Assembly (NCBI GenBank): GCA_029781975.1
Contig: JAKOVQ010000021.1
Coordinates: forward strand, 1 to 64,000
DNA: 64,000 nt
DNA from: Acidobacteriota bacterium
Lineage (GTDB): Bacteria; Acidobacteriota; Thermoanaerobaculia; UBA5066
Reading direction: 5' to 3'
The position numbers and the translations under genes are program-made. Positions within the stretch are counted from its first letter, which is position 1. Each line of letters starts with the position of its first letter. Shown piece by piece: positions 1 through 10,451 of this stretch. The notes under the pieces are model-generated. The model was given only the letters and a program-made list of their open reading frames with translations, was not told where the DNA came from and searched no databases.

Positions 1-191
1 GGCCCGCCGGCGTGGCCGACGTCTCGCTCGCGATCCAGAACGACGCGGCTCCCCGCGCGCAGCGGCCCCAGCCGGAGCTTCCGGGCGGCCCGCCGGCTCC
101 CGCGGGCGAGTCGCGCCTCGGCCCGCTCCTCCTCTTCATCGGAGCCGGCCTCGTCATCATCGTGGCGGTCCTCGTCTTCGTCCTGAGGTAG
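1..191 (+). CDS. C-terminal end of an unidentified protein with a tail membrane anchor (partial)
   Basis: An open frame enters from the left edge and stops at TAG 189-191. The visible 62 residues are a Pro/Ala-rich linker followed by one strongly hydrophobic segment (about the last 24 residues, beginning LGPLLLFIGAG) and a single final Arg. This looks like a C-terminal transmembrane anchor with almost nothing behind it. Function cannot be told from this fragment because the catalytic or binding part lies outside the window. The gene converges on the WYL regulator, 33 bases away. Confidence 0.6.
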   Translation, partial: PAGVADVSLAIQNDAAPRAQRPQPELPGGPPAPAGESRLGPLLLFIGAGLVIIVAVLVFVLR

Positions 192-224
192 CGGTCCGGC
201 CTCGCTCCGGCAGGGACCGCGCCG

Positions 225-1196
225 TCAGCCGGCGGCCGCCGCCATCGCACGCACCTCGATCCGGATCGCCTCCACCAGCTCCGCCGGGGCGAGGGCCTGC
301 GCCTCCTTGCCGAACGACAGGACGAACCGCTTCGCCTCCACGGGCGAGCCGGCCGGGAGCTCCAGCTCCACCTCCCCGGTAGGAAGCGGCGTCAGCTCCT
401 GCCGCGGGTGCCACCGCACCTCGGCGACCCAGGGCGCGATCTCCCGCGAGAACCTCACCCGGAAGCGGAAGCTCTCGCCGCCGACGTAGATCCCGATCGT
501 CTCGCCGAAGTGGCGCGCCGCGTCGAAGTCCTTCGGGACCGCGTAGCGGAAGACGGTGTGCCGGGCCTCGCGGATCCGCGAGAGGTAGAACGTCTTCACG
601 ACGCCGTCCTCGGGGTCGCGCGCGGCGACGAACCAGTCCCCCTGAGAGAGGACCAGCGTGTACGGCTCGATCTCCCTCCGGCGCGCCTCGTCCCCCGGCT
701 TCTGGTAGAGGACCTCCAGCGTCGTCTTCTCCCGGAGCGACGTCGCCACGGCGTTCCAGACGGCCCGGTCGACGACCCGGAGCGGCTGCGGGTGGATGTA
801 GAGCCGCTCGACGAGCGAGGACGGGTGGATCTTCACCTCCTCCGGCATCACCTCGGCCAGCCGCTCGAACGCGCCGCGGAGGTCGTCCGCCACCGGGGTC
901 CCCTCGTAGATCTGGAAGACCTTCGCCGCGATCCCGATCGCGAAGAGGTCGACCCCCTTCACCGGGATCCACGGGAGGTGCCACGAGGGGTCGGTGTAGC
1001 GGTACGAGCCCTGCGCCCGCTCGAACTCGATCGGCGCGCCGAACTCGTCGCGCATGGTGTCGAGGAAGCGCTGGACCGTCTTCGTCGAGGTCTCCCAGCG
1101 AGACGCGAGGATCCGGGTGGTGACGGGCTTCCCTTCGCGGAGGAGCTCGTCGAGATCGAGGATCCGTCGGAAGTACGGCCTGTCCTTGAACGTCAT
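225..1196 (-). CDS. WYL-domain transcriptional regulator
   Basis: A 323-residue DNA-binding regulator. Residues about 7-70 form a DeoR/HTH_11-type winged helix (RPYFRRILDLDELLREGKPV, then TTRILASRWETSTKTVQRFL). Residues about 155-215 form a WYL domain and the rest is a WCX-like C-terminal extension. The signature triad reads WFV (188-190) instead of WYL. WYL domains are thought to bind ligands, often nucleic acids, and many such regulators respond to DNA damage or phage. I chose ATG 1196 rather than a farther upstream start because a TACGAT hexamer ends 6 bases before it. The gene is divergent from sbcD-sbcC across 136 bases, so it may control that pair; this is inference. Confidence 0.85.
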   Translation of the reverse strand: MTFKDRPYFRRILDLDELLREGKPVTTRILASRWETSTKTVQRFLDTMRDEFGAPIEFERAQGSYRYTDPSWHLPWIPVKGVDLFAIGIAAKVFQIYEGTPVADDLRGAFERLAEVMPEEVKIHPSSLVERLYIHPQPLRVVDRAVWNAVATSLREKTTLEVLYQKPGDEARRREIEPYTLVLSQGDWFVAARDPEDGVVKTFYLSRIREARHTVFRYAVPKDFDAARHFGETIGIYVGGESFRFRVRFSREIAPWVAEVRWHPRQELTPLPTGEVELELPAGSPVEAKRFVLSFGKEAQALAPAELVEAIRIEVRAMAAAAG

Positions 1197-1202
1197 GGGG
1201 GA

Positions 1203-1208
1203 ATCGTA
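1203..1208 (-). promoter_or_regulatory. -10-like TACGAT, 6 bases before the WYL regulator start
   Basis: On the minus strand GCTACGAT is followed by six bases and then ATG. No TTGACA-like box or Shine-Dalgarno site is visible. This fits a leaderless transcript and is one of nine such arrangements in the window. Confidence 0.45.
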
Positions 1209-1332
1209 GCGTCCCGCCCGCCTCCGAGGGCCGCGGCCCTGCCGATTCCCGGGGGCACCGGCCGGGCCCGGCTCCCCACGGACACCATCCGACCGTTTCG
1301 GGGGAGGACATTGGTCCTCGAATGGAGGCAAC

Positions 1333-2646
1333 ATGTCGTCCATGCCCGGCCCGTCCCTCCGGTTCGTTCACACCTCCGACTGGCACCTCGGCCACGCGCT
1401 CCACGACCACGACAGGACCGACGAGCACCGCGCGTTCCTCGACTGGCTCCTCGACCTCCTCGAGGCGCGCCGCGCCGACGCCCTCCTCGTGGCGGGCGAC
1501 GTCTTCGACACCGCCGCCCCTTCCGCCGCCGCGCAGGCGCTCTGGTACGGCTTCCTCGCCCGGGCGCGGACTCGGCTGCCGCGGCTCGAGACCGTGGTGA
1601 TCGGCGGCAACCACGACTCCCCGTCGCGGCTCGAGGCGCCCGGCCCCGTCCTCGCGGCGCTCGGCGTCCGGGTCGTCGGCGCCCTCCCGCGGGGCCTGGC
1701 GGCCGGCGCGGCGGGCCGCGGGAGCGCGGGCCTCGACGGCGCTCAGCTGGTCGTTCCCCTCCACCGGGCGTCGGGGGCCGTCGCCGCGCGGGTCGCGGCC
1801 GTCCCGTTCCTGAGGGCCGCCGACGCCGGCGGCCTCCCGGCCGAGGAGGAGGGGGCCGAGCCGACCCTCGTCGACGGCGTCCGGCGCGTTTACGCGAGCG
1901 CCCTCGACCTGGCGCGAGAGGCCCGCGGCAAGCGCGAGGCCCTCGTCGCCATGGGGCACGGCTACTTCGAGGGGGGACGGCTCTCCGAGGGGTCGGAGCG
2001 GAAGGTCCTGGGAGGCAACCTGAATCCCCTCCCGGCCGACCTCTTCCCCGGCGACGTCGCCTACGCGGCCCTCGGCCACCTCCACCTCGCCCAGGCCGTC
2101 GCCGGACGCGATCCGCTCCGCTACTCCGGGTCGCCGATTCCCCTCGCGCTCGACGAGGACCGCTACCCGCACCAGGTCCTCGTGGTCGACCTCGACGGCC
2201 CCGGCCTCGCCTCCGTCGAGCCGGTCCGGATCCCGAGGAGCGTGGACGTCCTTCGCCTTCCCGCCGACGGGCCGCGCCCCTCGGCCGAGGTGCTGAGGCT
2301 CGTCGAGGCGCTCCCGGCCGCCCCCTCGCGCGGCGCGGGCGAACCCGACCGCCGCCCCTACCTGGAGCTCCGGATCACCCGCGCCGGCCGGGACCCGTTC
2401 TTCCGGCAGAAGGCGGACGAGGCCCTCCGCGGAAAGGACGCCCGGCTCGTGAGGATCGACGTGAGCGGCGACGGCCCCGGGCCCGCCCTCGCCGACGGCC
2501 CGGAGGAGAGCCTGGCCGACCTCTCTCCCGAGCAGGTCTTCCGCCGCCTCCACGTCCGCGAGCGCGACGGCACCGAGCCGTCTCCCGCCCTCCTCGCGGC
2601 GTTCCACCTCCTCCTCGAGGCGGTCCCGGCGGAGGAAGGGCGATGA
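1333..2646 (+). CDS. sbcD: Exonuclease SbcCD subunit D (Mre11-like nuclease)
   Basis: A 437-residue calcineurin-like phosphoesterase, the nuclease half of the SbcCD (Mre11-Rad50) complex that trims DNA ends and opens hairpins at stalled forks. Metal-binding motifs appear in the family order: D16xH18 (SDWH), GDVFD at 55-59, GGNHD at 91-95, GHGYF with His209, and GHLH with His249 and His251. A GGAGG site lies 5 bases before the ATG. Its stop overlaps the start of sbcC (ATGA), so the two are translationally coupled. Length and motif set are normal for the family. Confidence 0.95.
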   Translation: MSSMPGPSLRFVHTSDWHLGHALHDHDRTDEHRAFLDWLLDLLEARRADALLVAGDVFDTAAPSAAAQALWYGFLARARTRLPRLETVVIGGNHDSPSRLEAPGPVLAALGVRVVGALPRGLAAGAAGRGSAGLDGAQLVVPLHRASGAVAARVAAVPFLRAADAGGLPAEEEGAEPTLVDGVRRVYASALDLAREARGKREALVAMGHGYFEGGRLSEGSERKVLGGNLNPLPADLFPGDVAYAALGHLHLAQAVAGRDPLRYSGSPIPLALDEDRYPHQVLVVDLDGPGLASVEPVRIPRSVDVLRLPADGPRPSAEVLRLVEALPAAPSRGAGEPDRRPYLELRITRAGRDPFFRQKADEALRGKDARLVRIDVSGDGPGPALADGPEESLADLSPEQVFRRLHVRERDGTEPSPALLAAFHLLLEAVPAEEGR

Positions 2647-5600
2647 GGATCCTCTCGATCCGCGGCGAGAACCTCGCGAGCCTCCCGTCGTTCCACGTCG
2701 ACTTCGAGGCCCCGCCCCTCGCGGGCGCCCGTCTCTTCGCCATCACCGGGCCGACCGGCTCGGGGAAGACGACCCTCCTCGACGCCCTCTGTCTCGCCCT
2801 CTTCGACCGGACCCCGCGGCTCGGTGACGCCCGCAAGGGAGCGCCTCGCGTCGGCCCCGAGGCCGACGCGTCCCGCCGCCTCCCCGCCCACGACCCCCGC
2901 TCGATCCTCCGGCGCGGCGCCGCGCACGCCCGCGCCGAGGTCGTCTTCGAGGACCGCGGGGGCAACGTCTGGCGGGCGACCTGGAGCGTCGGCCGCGCCC
3001 GCGGGCGGGCCGACGGGAACGTGAAGGCGCAGGAGCTCTCGCTCGCCGACGCGGTGAGCGGCGTCCCCGTCGCCGGGAAGAAGACCGAGATCCTCGCAGG
3101 GATCGAGGAGCGCCTCGGCCTGAGCTACGAGGAGTTCACGAGGTCGGTGCTCCTCGCCCAGGGGGAGTTCGCCGCGTTCCTCAGGGCCGACACCGACCAG
3201 CGGGCCGCCCTCCTCGAGAGGCTCACCGGGAGCGACCTCTACACGCGGCTCTCCGTCCTCGCCTTCCAGCGCGACAAGGAGGCCGGCGACTCGATCACCC
3301 TCCTCTCGCGCGACCTCGAGCGGACCCTCCCGCTCGACGAGGCCGGCCGCGCCGGCCTCGTGGCCCGGCACGAGGAGACCGTGTCGGAGGAGCGCCGGCT
3401 CGGAGCCGCCCGCGACCTCCTGGCCCTGGCCCTCCGACGGCGTGGGGAGGCGGAGGCCGCCTCGGAGACGGCGAGCGCCCGGAGGGAGGCCGCCGAGGCC
3501 GCCCGCCGAGCCCGGGAGGCGGCGGAGGCCGCCGCGGAGGAGACGCGAGCCGCCGAGGAGGCCGCGGCGCTCTCCGAGGAGGAGGGGCGGACTCGACGCG
3601 ATGCGGCAGCGCCGCTTCTCGTCCGGGCACGTGCCCTCGACGCGCGGCTCTCGGCCGCGGCGGACGAGCTCGGGACGCTCCGGTCCCGGCACGCCGACGC
3701 CTCCGAGAAGGCGGCCGCCGCCCGGGCCGCGGCCTCGGACGCTCGTGGTCGCCTCGCGGAGGCGAACGCGGCGGTCGAGGAGCTCCACGCGCGCCTGGAG
3801 GCGGCCGCCGACGACGCGCACCTCTCGCGCGGCTGGGAGGCCGTCTCCCCGGCGCTCGACGAGCTCGTCGACGCGACGGACGAGGCGGAGGCGCTTGCCC
3901 GCGCGGCCGCCGAGGCGGCGCTCGCCGCCTCCCGCGCGGCCGCGGAGGCCGGGGAGATGGAGCCGAGACAGGCGGCCGCAGACGAGGCGCTCGCCCGCGC
4001 GAGCCTCGAGCGCGAGGAAGCGGTCCGGGCGACCCTCACCGAGCCGGTGGGTGCGGCCTCGGCCGCGCTCGCCGCCTCGCGCGCGCGCCGCGAGACCGTC
4101 CAGGCCCTCCACGCCCTCGCGCTCCGCGCCGACGAGCTCCGCTCGCGCCTGAGCGAGGACCGGGCCGAGGCCGCCGCGGCCGACGAGCAGGGCGCCCGCC
4201 TCCTCGAGGAGGCCGCCGGCACCGAGGCGCGCCTCGAGCGGCTCCGGGCGGAGATCGCCCGGGTGGACGAGGTCCTCCCGCGCGCCCGGGCCACCGCCGA
4301 CGTCGCGATCTATCGTCGGCTCCTCGTCCCGGGAACGCCCTGCCCGCTCTGCGGCTCCCCCGACCATCCCTGGGCTGGCCGCTCGCGGGAGGAGCTTCCG
4401 ACCGAGGGCGACCCGATCCAGCTCGCGGTCCTCCAGAACCTCCAGCGGCGCGAGGAGAGCGACTTCCTGGCGAGCCTCGCATCGCTGCGGGCCCGGGCGG
4501 AGTCCGATCGGGCCCGCGCGGATCGCGCCCGCGGCCGCGCCGCCGAGGCGAAGGGCGCGCTCGACGCTCTCCTCGCCGACTGGAGGGCGGCCCGCACGCG
4601 CCTGGACGACGACGTCGCCCCCGCCTTCCCGACGACCCCCGCGGCGACGGCCACGGCCGTCGCCGCCCGCGCCCTCGAGGAGACGAAGGTCTCCGAGGCG
4701 GCCGCCCGGGCGCGCGAGGAAGGCGCCCGCGCCCTCCTCGACGCCGCGACCGCGTGCCGGCAGCGGGAGGACGCGGCCCGCGCCGCCAGGGAAGCTCTCG
4801 TCCGGGCTTCCCGCGACGTGGAGGACCGCCGGGCCGAGAGCGCCCGAAGGCTCGAGGCGGCCCGCGTCGCCGAGGAGGCGGCGCGCCGCCGCGTCGCGCG
4901 CGGCCTCGCGTTCCTGAAGGGCCGGCTCGGCCCGCATCGGCCGTCCCTCGCCGAGGAGGCCGTCGCTCCCTTCGCCCTCCGGCGCGAGCTCTCCGCGGCC
5001 GTCGAGGCCCACCGCGCGCTCGTCGCGCGGATCGAGGCCGCCCGCGAGGAGCGGGCGGCCCGCGAGGCGGAACGCGATCGGCTCGTCGCGGCGGCCCAGG
5101 GCGCCGACGAGGCGGCGGCCGAAGCGGCGGCGCTCGCGACGGCGGCCGCTCGGGCGGTCGAGGCGCTGCGCGCGGAACGGGCGGCCGTCCTCGAGGGGCG
5201 TGCCGCCGACGACGTCGACGCGGAGCTCGCCGCCTCCGAGGCGGAGCGTCGCTCCGCCGCCGAGCGCGCCCGCGCCGCCGCCGGCGAGGCCCGGAGCGCC
5301 CTCGCGAGCGCCCGGGCCCGCGAGGGGGAGGCGCGTCGCGAGGAGGAGGAGGCGGTCCGCGCCTCCGTCGAGACGCGAGAGGCGGCGGAGACGGCGGCCC
5401 GCGAAGCCGGCGTTCCCGGCGGCACCGCCGAGGCCCTCGCCGCGGCGCTCGAGGAGGCCACGGCGCACCTCGAGGAGGCGGGAAGCCGCCGGGTCGGCGT
5501 CGAGGCCCGCCTCCTTTCCGACGACGAGCTCCGCGCGCGCCGGGCGGCCGTCGCGGGCGAGCTCGACCGGGCGCGCGAGGGTGCGACCGTCTGGGCCGAC

Positions 5601-6092
5601 CTGAAGGCCCTGATCGGCTCGCACGACGGGAGCCGCTTCCGCCGCTACGCCCATTCGCTCACCCTCGACGCGCTCGTGGCGGCGGCCAACGTCCACCTCG
5701 CCGCCCTGTCCCGGCGCTACGTCGTCCGGAGGGTCGAGGGGACCGACATGGACCTCCTCGTCGTCGACCGCGACCTGGGAGACGAGCCCCGGGGGATCAA
5801 CGGCCTGTCGGGGGGCGAGAGCTTCCTCGTCTCCCTCGCCCTCGCCCTCGGCCTCTCCTCGCTCGCCACGCGGCGGACCCGCGTCGAGTCGCTCTTCATC
5901 GACGAGGGGTTCGGGACGCTCGACCCCGCGACGCTCGACACCGCCCTCGCCGCCCTCGACTCGCTCCAGGCGTCCGGCACGCGCGTCGGCGTCATCAGCC
6001 ACGTCCAGGGGATGGCCGAGCGGATCGGGGTCCAGGTCCGCGTCTCGCCGGAAGGGGGCGGCCGGAGCCGGGTCGACGTCCTGACGTCGTGA
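2643..6092 (+). CDS. sbcC: Exonuclease SbcCD subunit C (Rad50-like SMC ATPase)
   Basis: A 1149-residue ABC/SMC-type ATPase that powers the SbcD nuclease. The Walker A GPTGSGKT is at 36-43, the zinc-hook CPLC has Cys567 and Cys570 at the tip of the coiled coil, the ABC signature LSGGES is near 1055, and the Walker B LFIDEG is near 1084, followed by FGTLD. Between the head halves lie about 850 residues very rich in Ala, Glu and Arg, as expected for long coiled coils in a GC-rich genome. The ATG overlaps the sbcD stop. It ends 12 bases before the convergent GT39 gene. The open frame extends far upstream over sbcD, but that part is a shadow. Confidence 0.95.
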   Translation: MRILSIRGENLASLPSFHVDFEAPPLAGARLFAITGPTGSGKTTLLDALCLALFDRTPRLGDARKGAPRVGPEADASRRLPAHDPRSILRRGAAHARAEVVFEDRGGNVWRATWSVGRARGRADGNVKAQELSLADAVSGVPVAGKKTEILAGIEERLGLSYEEFTRSVLLAQGEFAAFLRADTDQRAALLERLTGSDLYTRLSVLAFQRDKEAGDSITLLSRDLERTLPLDEAGRAGLVARHEETVSEERRLGAARDLLALALRRRGEAEAASETASARREAAEAARRAREAAEAAAEETRAAEEAAALSEEEGRTRRDAAAPLLVRARALDARLSAAADELGTLRSRHADASEKAAAARAAASDARGRLAEANAAVEELHARLEAAADDAHLSRGWEAVSPALDELVDATDEAEALARAAAEAALAASRAAAEAGEMEPRQAAADEALARASLEREEAVRATLTEPVGAASAALAASRARRETVQALHALALRADELRSRLSEDRAEAAAADEQGARLLEEAAGTEARLERLRAEIARVDEVLPRARATADVAIYRRLLVPGTPCPLCGSPDHPWAGRSREELPTEGDPIQLAVLQNLQRREESDFLASLASLRARAESDRARADRARGRAAEAKGALDALLADWRAARTRLDDDVAPAFPTTPAATATAVAARALEETKVSEAAARAREEGARALLDAATACRQREDAARAAREALVRASRDVEDRRAESARRLEAARVAEEAARRRVARGLAFLKGRLGPHRPSLAEEAVAPFALRRELSAAVEAHRALVARIEAAREERAAREAERDRLVAAAQGADEAAAEAAALATAAARAVEALRAERAAVLEGRAADDVDAELAASEAERRSAAERARAAAGEARSALASARAREGEARREEEEAVRASVETREAAETAAREAGVPGGTAEALAAALEEATAHLEEAGSRRVGVEARLLSDDELRARRAAVAGELDRAREGATVWADLKALIGSHDGSRFRRYAHSLTLDALVAAANVHLAALSRRYVVRRVEGTDMDLLVVDRDLGDEPRGINGLSGGESFLVSLALALGLSSLATRRTRVESLFIDEGFGTLDPATLDTALAALDSLQASGTRVGVISHVQGMAERIGVQVRVSPEGGGRSRVDVLTS

Positions 6093-6104
6093 CCGGCGGG
6101 GCCC

Positions 6105-7646
6105 CTACCCCAGCTTCCTCAGCCGCGGCCAGATCGAGGCGAGGTCCTTCCATCCCTTCGGCCCCCGGCAGAGGTAGATCGTGAAGTGCTCCTGGCGCAT
6201 CGCGTACGGGTGCCCCACCTCGCCGACCGGGGTGACGCTCTCGAACTTCCCCTCCAGCACCTCGCGACGGTCTCCCAGGACGAGGAGGCTCTCGCCGGTG
6301 TAGCCGCGCGGGCCCCAGGTCCAGTTGGCGAGGTGCCCGCCGATGCTCGGGGGGAGGCCGAAGCGGGGGCCGAAGAAGTCGACGGCGCCCGACTGCCCGA
6401 AGTCGTTCCCGAAGATCCCGGTCCTCTCGCGCTCCGCGGGAGGGAGGGCGTGCCACGCCTTCGAGACCGCCGCGACCATCTCGGGCCACCCGAACCGGTC
6501 GGCGAAGAACTGCGGGAGGGCGTTGGTGGCGCGGTTCTCGAGCCGCGGCTGCGACAGCCCCGTGACCTCGCAGTACCGGAGGAACGTCTCGGGCGGCAGG
6601 AGCGGCACGACCGTCGGCGCGGCGAGGGCGCCCGCCAGCGCCACGGCCCCCGCGAGCGCCGGCCGCACGAGGCGCGCGCGCCCCGCCTCGGACCACCGCT
6701 CGATCGCGACGGCGCCCGCCGCGAGGAGGAGCGGGTAGGCCGGGGCGAGGTAGTACGTCTTGTGCGACCCGGAGGTCGGCAGGAGGACGGCGAGCGAGAC
6801 GAGCCAGGCGAGGCCCAGCGCCCGGAACCGGGAGAACTCCTTCCCGAGGAGGAGCGCCGCCAGGCCCGCGAGCCAGACCGGGAGGGCGGCGGGGTTGAGG
6901 AGCTTCACCTCGAGCGCCCAGAACCGGGCGAACGAGAGGTCCGCGTCGCGGCCGTTCGCCTTGACGACCGCGAGGTGCTCGAGGTGGGGAAAGTGGTTCC
7001 GGATCATCCAGAGGAGGTTCGGGAGGAAGAGGAGGAAGGCGACGACGCCGCCGGCGAGGAGCCAGCGGCTCGCCAGGAGCCTCCGCGCCGGAGTGAGGAG
7101 GAGCCCCGCGACGAGCGCGAAGCCGAAGAGGAGCATCGTGTGCTTGTTGAGGAGGCCGACGCCGGCGATCGCGCCGAAGGCGAGCCAGAGCCGGGTGTCG
7201 CCCGTCCGGATCATCCGCGCTACGAGCCACGCCAGGGCCGTCACGAGGACCGGCTCGACGACGTTCATGTTGAGGTAGGTCGCGAACGCGAGGAACGCCG
7301 GCGCCGCCAGCGCCGTCAGCGCCGCGAGGCCTCGCGCGAAGCGCCCGCCCCCCAGCTCGCGCGCCAGGGCCGCGGTCGTCAGGACGAGCGCGCCCCCCCA
7401 GAGCGACGGGAAGAGCCGGATGGACCAGGGCGAGTCGCCGAAGAGCGCGCGGGTGAGCCAGGCCTGGAACGCGGTGAGGGGCGGGAAGTCGATGTAGCCC
7501 CACGCGAGGTGCTGCCCGCACGCCAGGAAGTAGAGCTCGTCGATGAAGAAGCCGTAGAGGCCCGCGGTGGCGAGGTGGAGCCCCACCTTCAGGGCCGCGA
7601 GGGCGGCGACGACCGGGTCGGGAGCGGACGTCTTCATGGCACCCAA
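6105..7646 (-). CDS. GT39-type membrane glycosyltransferase (PMT/ArnT-like)
   Basis: A 513-residue polytopic GT-C glycosyltransferase of the dolichyl-phosphate-mannose:protein mannosyltransferase superfamily, which moves a sugar from a polyprenyl-phosphate carrier to an acceptor outside the membrane. After the first hydrophobic helix the acidic pair D36-E37 (FFIDELYF) sits where the family has its catalytic Asp. About ten further hydrophobic segments follow, then a soluble C-terminal part. The start is either TTG 7646, which has a GGGGA element 7 bases upstream, or ATG 7637; I give the longer form. It is convergent with sbcC and divergent from the sensor kinase. Whether the acceptor is lipid A, a protein or another glycan cannot be told. 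Confidence 0.8.
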   Translation of the reverse strand: MGAMKTSAPDPVVAALAALKVGLHLATAGLYGFFIDELYFLACGQHLAWGYIDFPPLTAFQAWLTRALFGDSPWSIRLFPSLWGGALVLTTAALARELGGGRFARGLAALTALAAPAFLAFATYLNMNVVEPVLVTALAWLVARMIRTGDTRLWLAFGAIAGVGLLNKHTMLLFGFALVAGLLLTPARRLLASRWLLAGGVVAFLLFLPNLLWMIRNHFPHLEHLAVVKANGRDADLSFARFWALEVKLLNPAALPVWLAGLAALLLGKEFSRFRALGLAWLVSLAVLLPTSGSHKTYYLAPAYPLLLAAGAVAIERWSEAGRARLVRPALAGAVALAGALAAPTVVPLLPPETFLRYCEVTGLSQPRLENRATNALPQFFADRFGWPEMVAAVSKAWHALPPAERERTGIFGNDFGQSGAVDFFGPRFGLPPSIGGHLANWTWGPRGYTGESLLVLGDRREVLEGKFESVTPVGEVGHPYAMRQEHFTIYLCRGPKGWKDLASIWPRLRKLG

Positions 7647-7833
7647 TCTGGCGTCCCCGCGGCCTTCGGGCCACGAGAATGGGACGGGCGGCGGCGAGGC
7701 GGGACGAGCGGCGCCTGCACGGTGCGGACGGCCTCCTTCCCGATCGGCCCCGGGGATCTCCCGCTCGCCCCCTGCCGCCTCCGGCCGTCACATCCCCTCC
7801 CCGCACGGGGCGCGCGGCGGGAGAATCGCCGCC

Positions 7834-8933
<1,100 letters not shown>

Positions 8934-8937
<4 letters not shown>

Positions 8938-9689
8938 AGCTGCGCGTCCTCCTCGTCGACGACGAGGCGCCCGCGCGGCGGCGGCTCCGCTCCCTCCTCG
9001 CGGCGGAGCCCCGCGCCGAGGTCGTCGGCGAGGCGGCGAGCGGCCCCGAAGCCGCAGACCTGATCCGGAGCCTCTCTCCCGACGTCGTCTTCCTCGACAT
9101 CCGGATGCCCGGGATGTCGGGCCTCGACCTGGTGCAGGAAGTCGGCCCCGAGGCGATGCCCGCGGTGGTCTTCGTCACCGCGTACGACGAGTTCGCGGTG
9201 GAGGCGTTCGACCTCGAGGCCGCCGACTACGTCCTGAAGCCGTTCGGCCCCGAGCGCCTCGCCCGCGCCTTCGAGCGGGCGGCGGCCCGCGCCGGGAGCC
9301 GGGAGGGCGCCGCCGTCCTCGCCCGCGTCCTGGACCGGCTCCGTCCGGCGGCCGGTCCCCTGCGGCGGATCGTCGTCCGCGAGAGCGACCGCCTCTTCTT
9401 CGTCCCTGTCGCCGAGGTCGTCCGCCTCTCGGCCGAGGGGAACTACGTGATGGTGAGGACGAGGGACGCCCGCCACCTCGTCCGCGAGACCCTCGCCTCG
9501 CTCGAGGCGAAGCTCGACCCGCAGCGCTTCGCCCGGGTTCACCGGAGCGAGATCGTCGCCGTCGACTGGATCCGGGAGGTCCGCCCGACGCCACACGGCG
9601 ACGCGACGGTCGTGATGAGGAACGGCGACGAGGTCCGCCTCTCGCGCCGGTACCTCGACCGGCTCCTCCCCGGGGAAGCGAAGCCGTGA
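8934..9689 (+). CDS. LytTR-family response regulator
   Basis: A 251-residue response regulator. Residues 1-118 are a receiver domain: the acidic pocket is in LLVDDEAPARRRL, the phospho-acceptor is Asp55 in FLDIRMPGMSG, and VTAYDEFAVEAF and YVLKPF carry the switch Thr and Lys. The C-terminal ~100 residues are a LytTR DNA-binding domain (ESDRLFFVPVAEVVRLSAEG, then FARVHRSEIVAVDWI). It starts at GTG 8934 inside the kinase stop (GTGA). Such pairs often control exported polymers, competence or cell-wall genes. No target is obvious nearby. Confidence 0.92.
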
Positions 9690-9723
9690 CGGACGGAGGG
9701 GGGCGGGGCGCCTTCGCCGCCCG

Positions 9724-10392
9724 CTAGCGACCCGCGGACCTCGTCCGGCCGAGCCAGCCGACGAGCGCGGCCGTCACCCCGATCGAGACGAGGCCGCTCC
9801 CGGCGACCGTCCCGACGTCCGGCGGCGCCGGTGCAACCGTCTGACCCGCGACGGTCAGCGCGGTCACGACGGCGACGACCGCCACCAGGCCGATCCGCCG
9901 GCCCCTGGAGAGGTCGCTCCCCCTGAGGTACCAGGCGAGGCCCCCGAACGCGACCGCCGCCTCCGCGGCAAGGGCGACCGGCATGGCCCTCCAGAGCCCG
10001 AGCCCCAGGGCTGGAGAGGAACGGCCGAGGAGCGGGATCTCGGGGACGTGGACCAGGAGGTCGAGGAGCTCGTGGGAGGCGACCGCGAGGCCGACGACGG
10101 CCACCACCCTCCCCGGCCGGACCGATCCGCCCCGTGCCACGAGCGCGGCGGTCCCGGCCGCGGCGAGGGCCCACCCGGCCGCGAGGACCACGCCGTGCGA
10201 GATGGGGAAGTCGAAGAGGAGGTACCGTCGCGCCGCGTAGTTCGCCGGGATGGTCGCGCGTTCGACCCCGCCGAGGACGAGGATCCAGAGGACGACGTCG
10301 AGGAGTAGCGCCGCCAGGACGACGAGCCCCGGGTTCAGCCGCGGCTCCATCCGCCCGATGGCGAGTCCCGCTCCGACGTGTCCCGCGAACAT
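9724..10392 (-). CDS. Polytopic membrane protein, possibly YdjM/DUF457-like metal-dependent hydrolase family
   Basis: A 222-residue integral membrane protein with about six helices. The start MFAGHVGAGLAIGR and later SHG and SHELLDLLVH segments resemble membrane-embedded YdjM/DUF457 proteins, in which His and Asp residues at helix ends are thought to bind metal. The match is by feel and the complete family motif is not present. ATG 10392 is well supported by GGAGAAGGAAAG directly upstream. It lies downstream of two secreted-protein genes on the same strand and converges on the response regulator 34 bases away. Confidence 0.5.
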   Translation of the reverse strand: MFAGHVGAGLAIGRMEPRLNPGLVVLAALLLDVVLWILVLGGVERATIPANYAARRYLLFDFPISHGVVLAAGWALAAAGTAALVARGGSVRPGRVVAVVGLAVASHELLDLLVHVPEIPLLGRSSPALGLGLWRAMPVALAAEAAVAFGGLAWYLRGSDLSRGRRIGLVAVVAVVTALTVAGQTVAPAPPDVGTVAGSGLVSIGVTAALVGWLGRTRSAGR

Positions 10393-10451
10393 CTTTCCTT
10401 CTCCCTCGCGGCCCGGGGCGCCGTCGCCCCGCGCGCTCCGGGCCGGCGCCT

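Noticed and set aside
408-2642. The long open frame running into SbcC could be read as a much larger protein
   Set aside because: Its 5' part overlaps sbcD in another frame and is Arg/Pro-rich shadow sequence. The true start is at 2643, where the ATGA overlap with sbcD and the conserved RILSIRGENLASL start agree.
2358-6002. A 1214-residue minus-strand open frame opposite sbcC
   Set aside because: Composition is Gly/Arg/Glu-rich with no domain signal, as expected for the antisense of a GC-rich gene; sbcC has all its motifs on the plus strand.
225-6092. A new anti-phage defence system made of WYL and SbcCD
   Set aside because: SbcCD is a common housekeeping repair complex and no effector gene is present. 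The divergent arrangement alone is not enough evidence.
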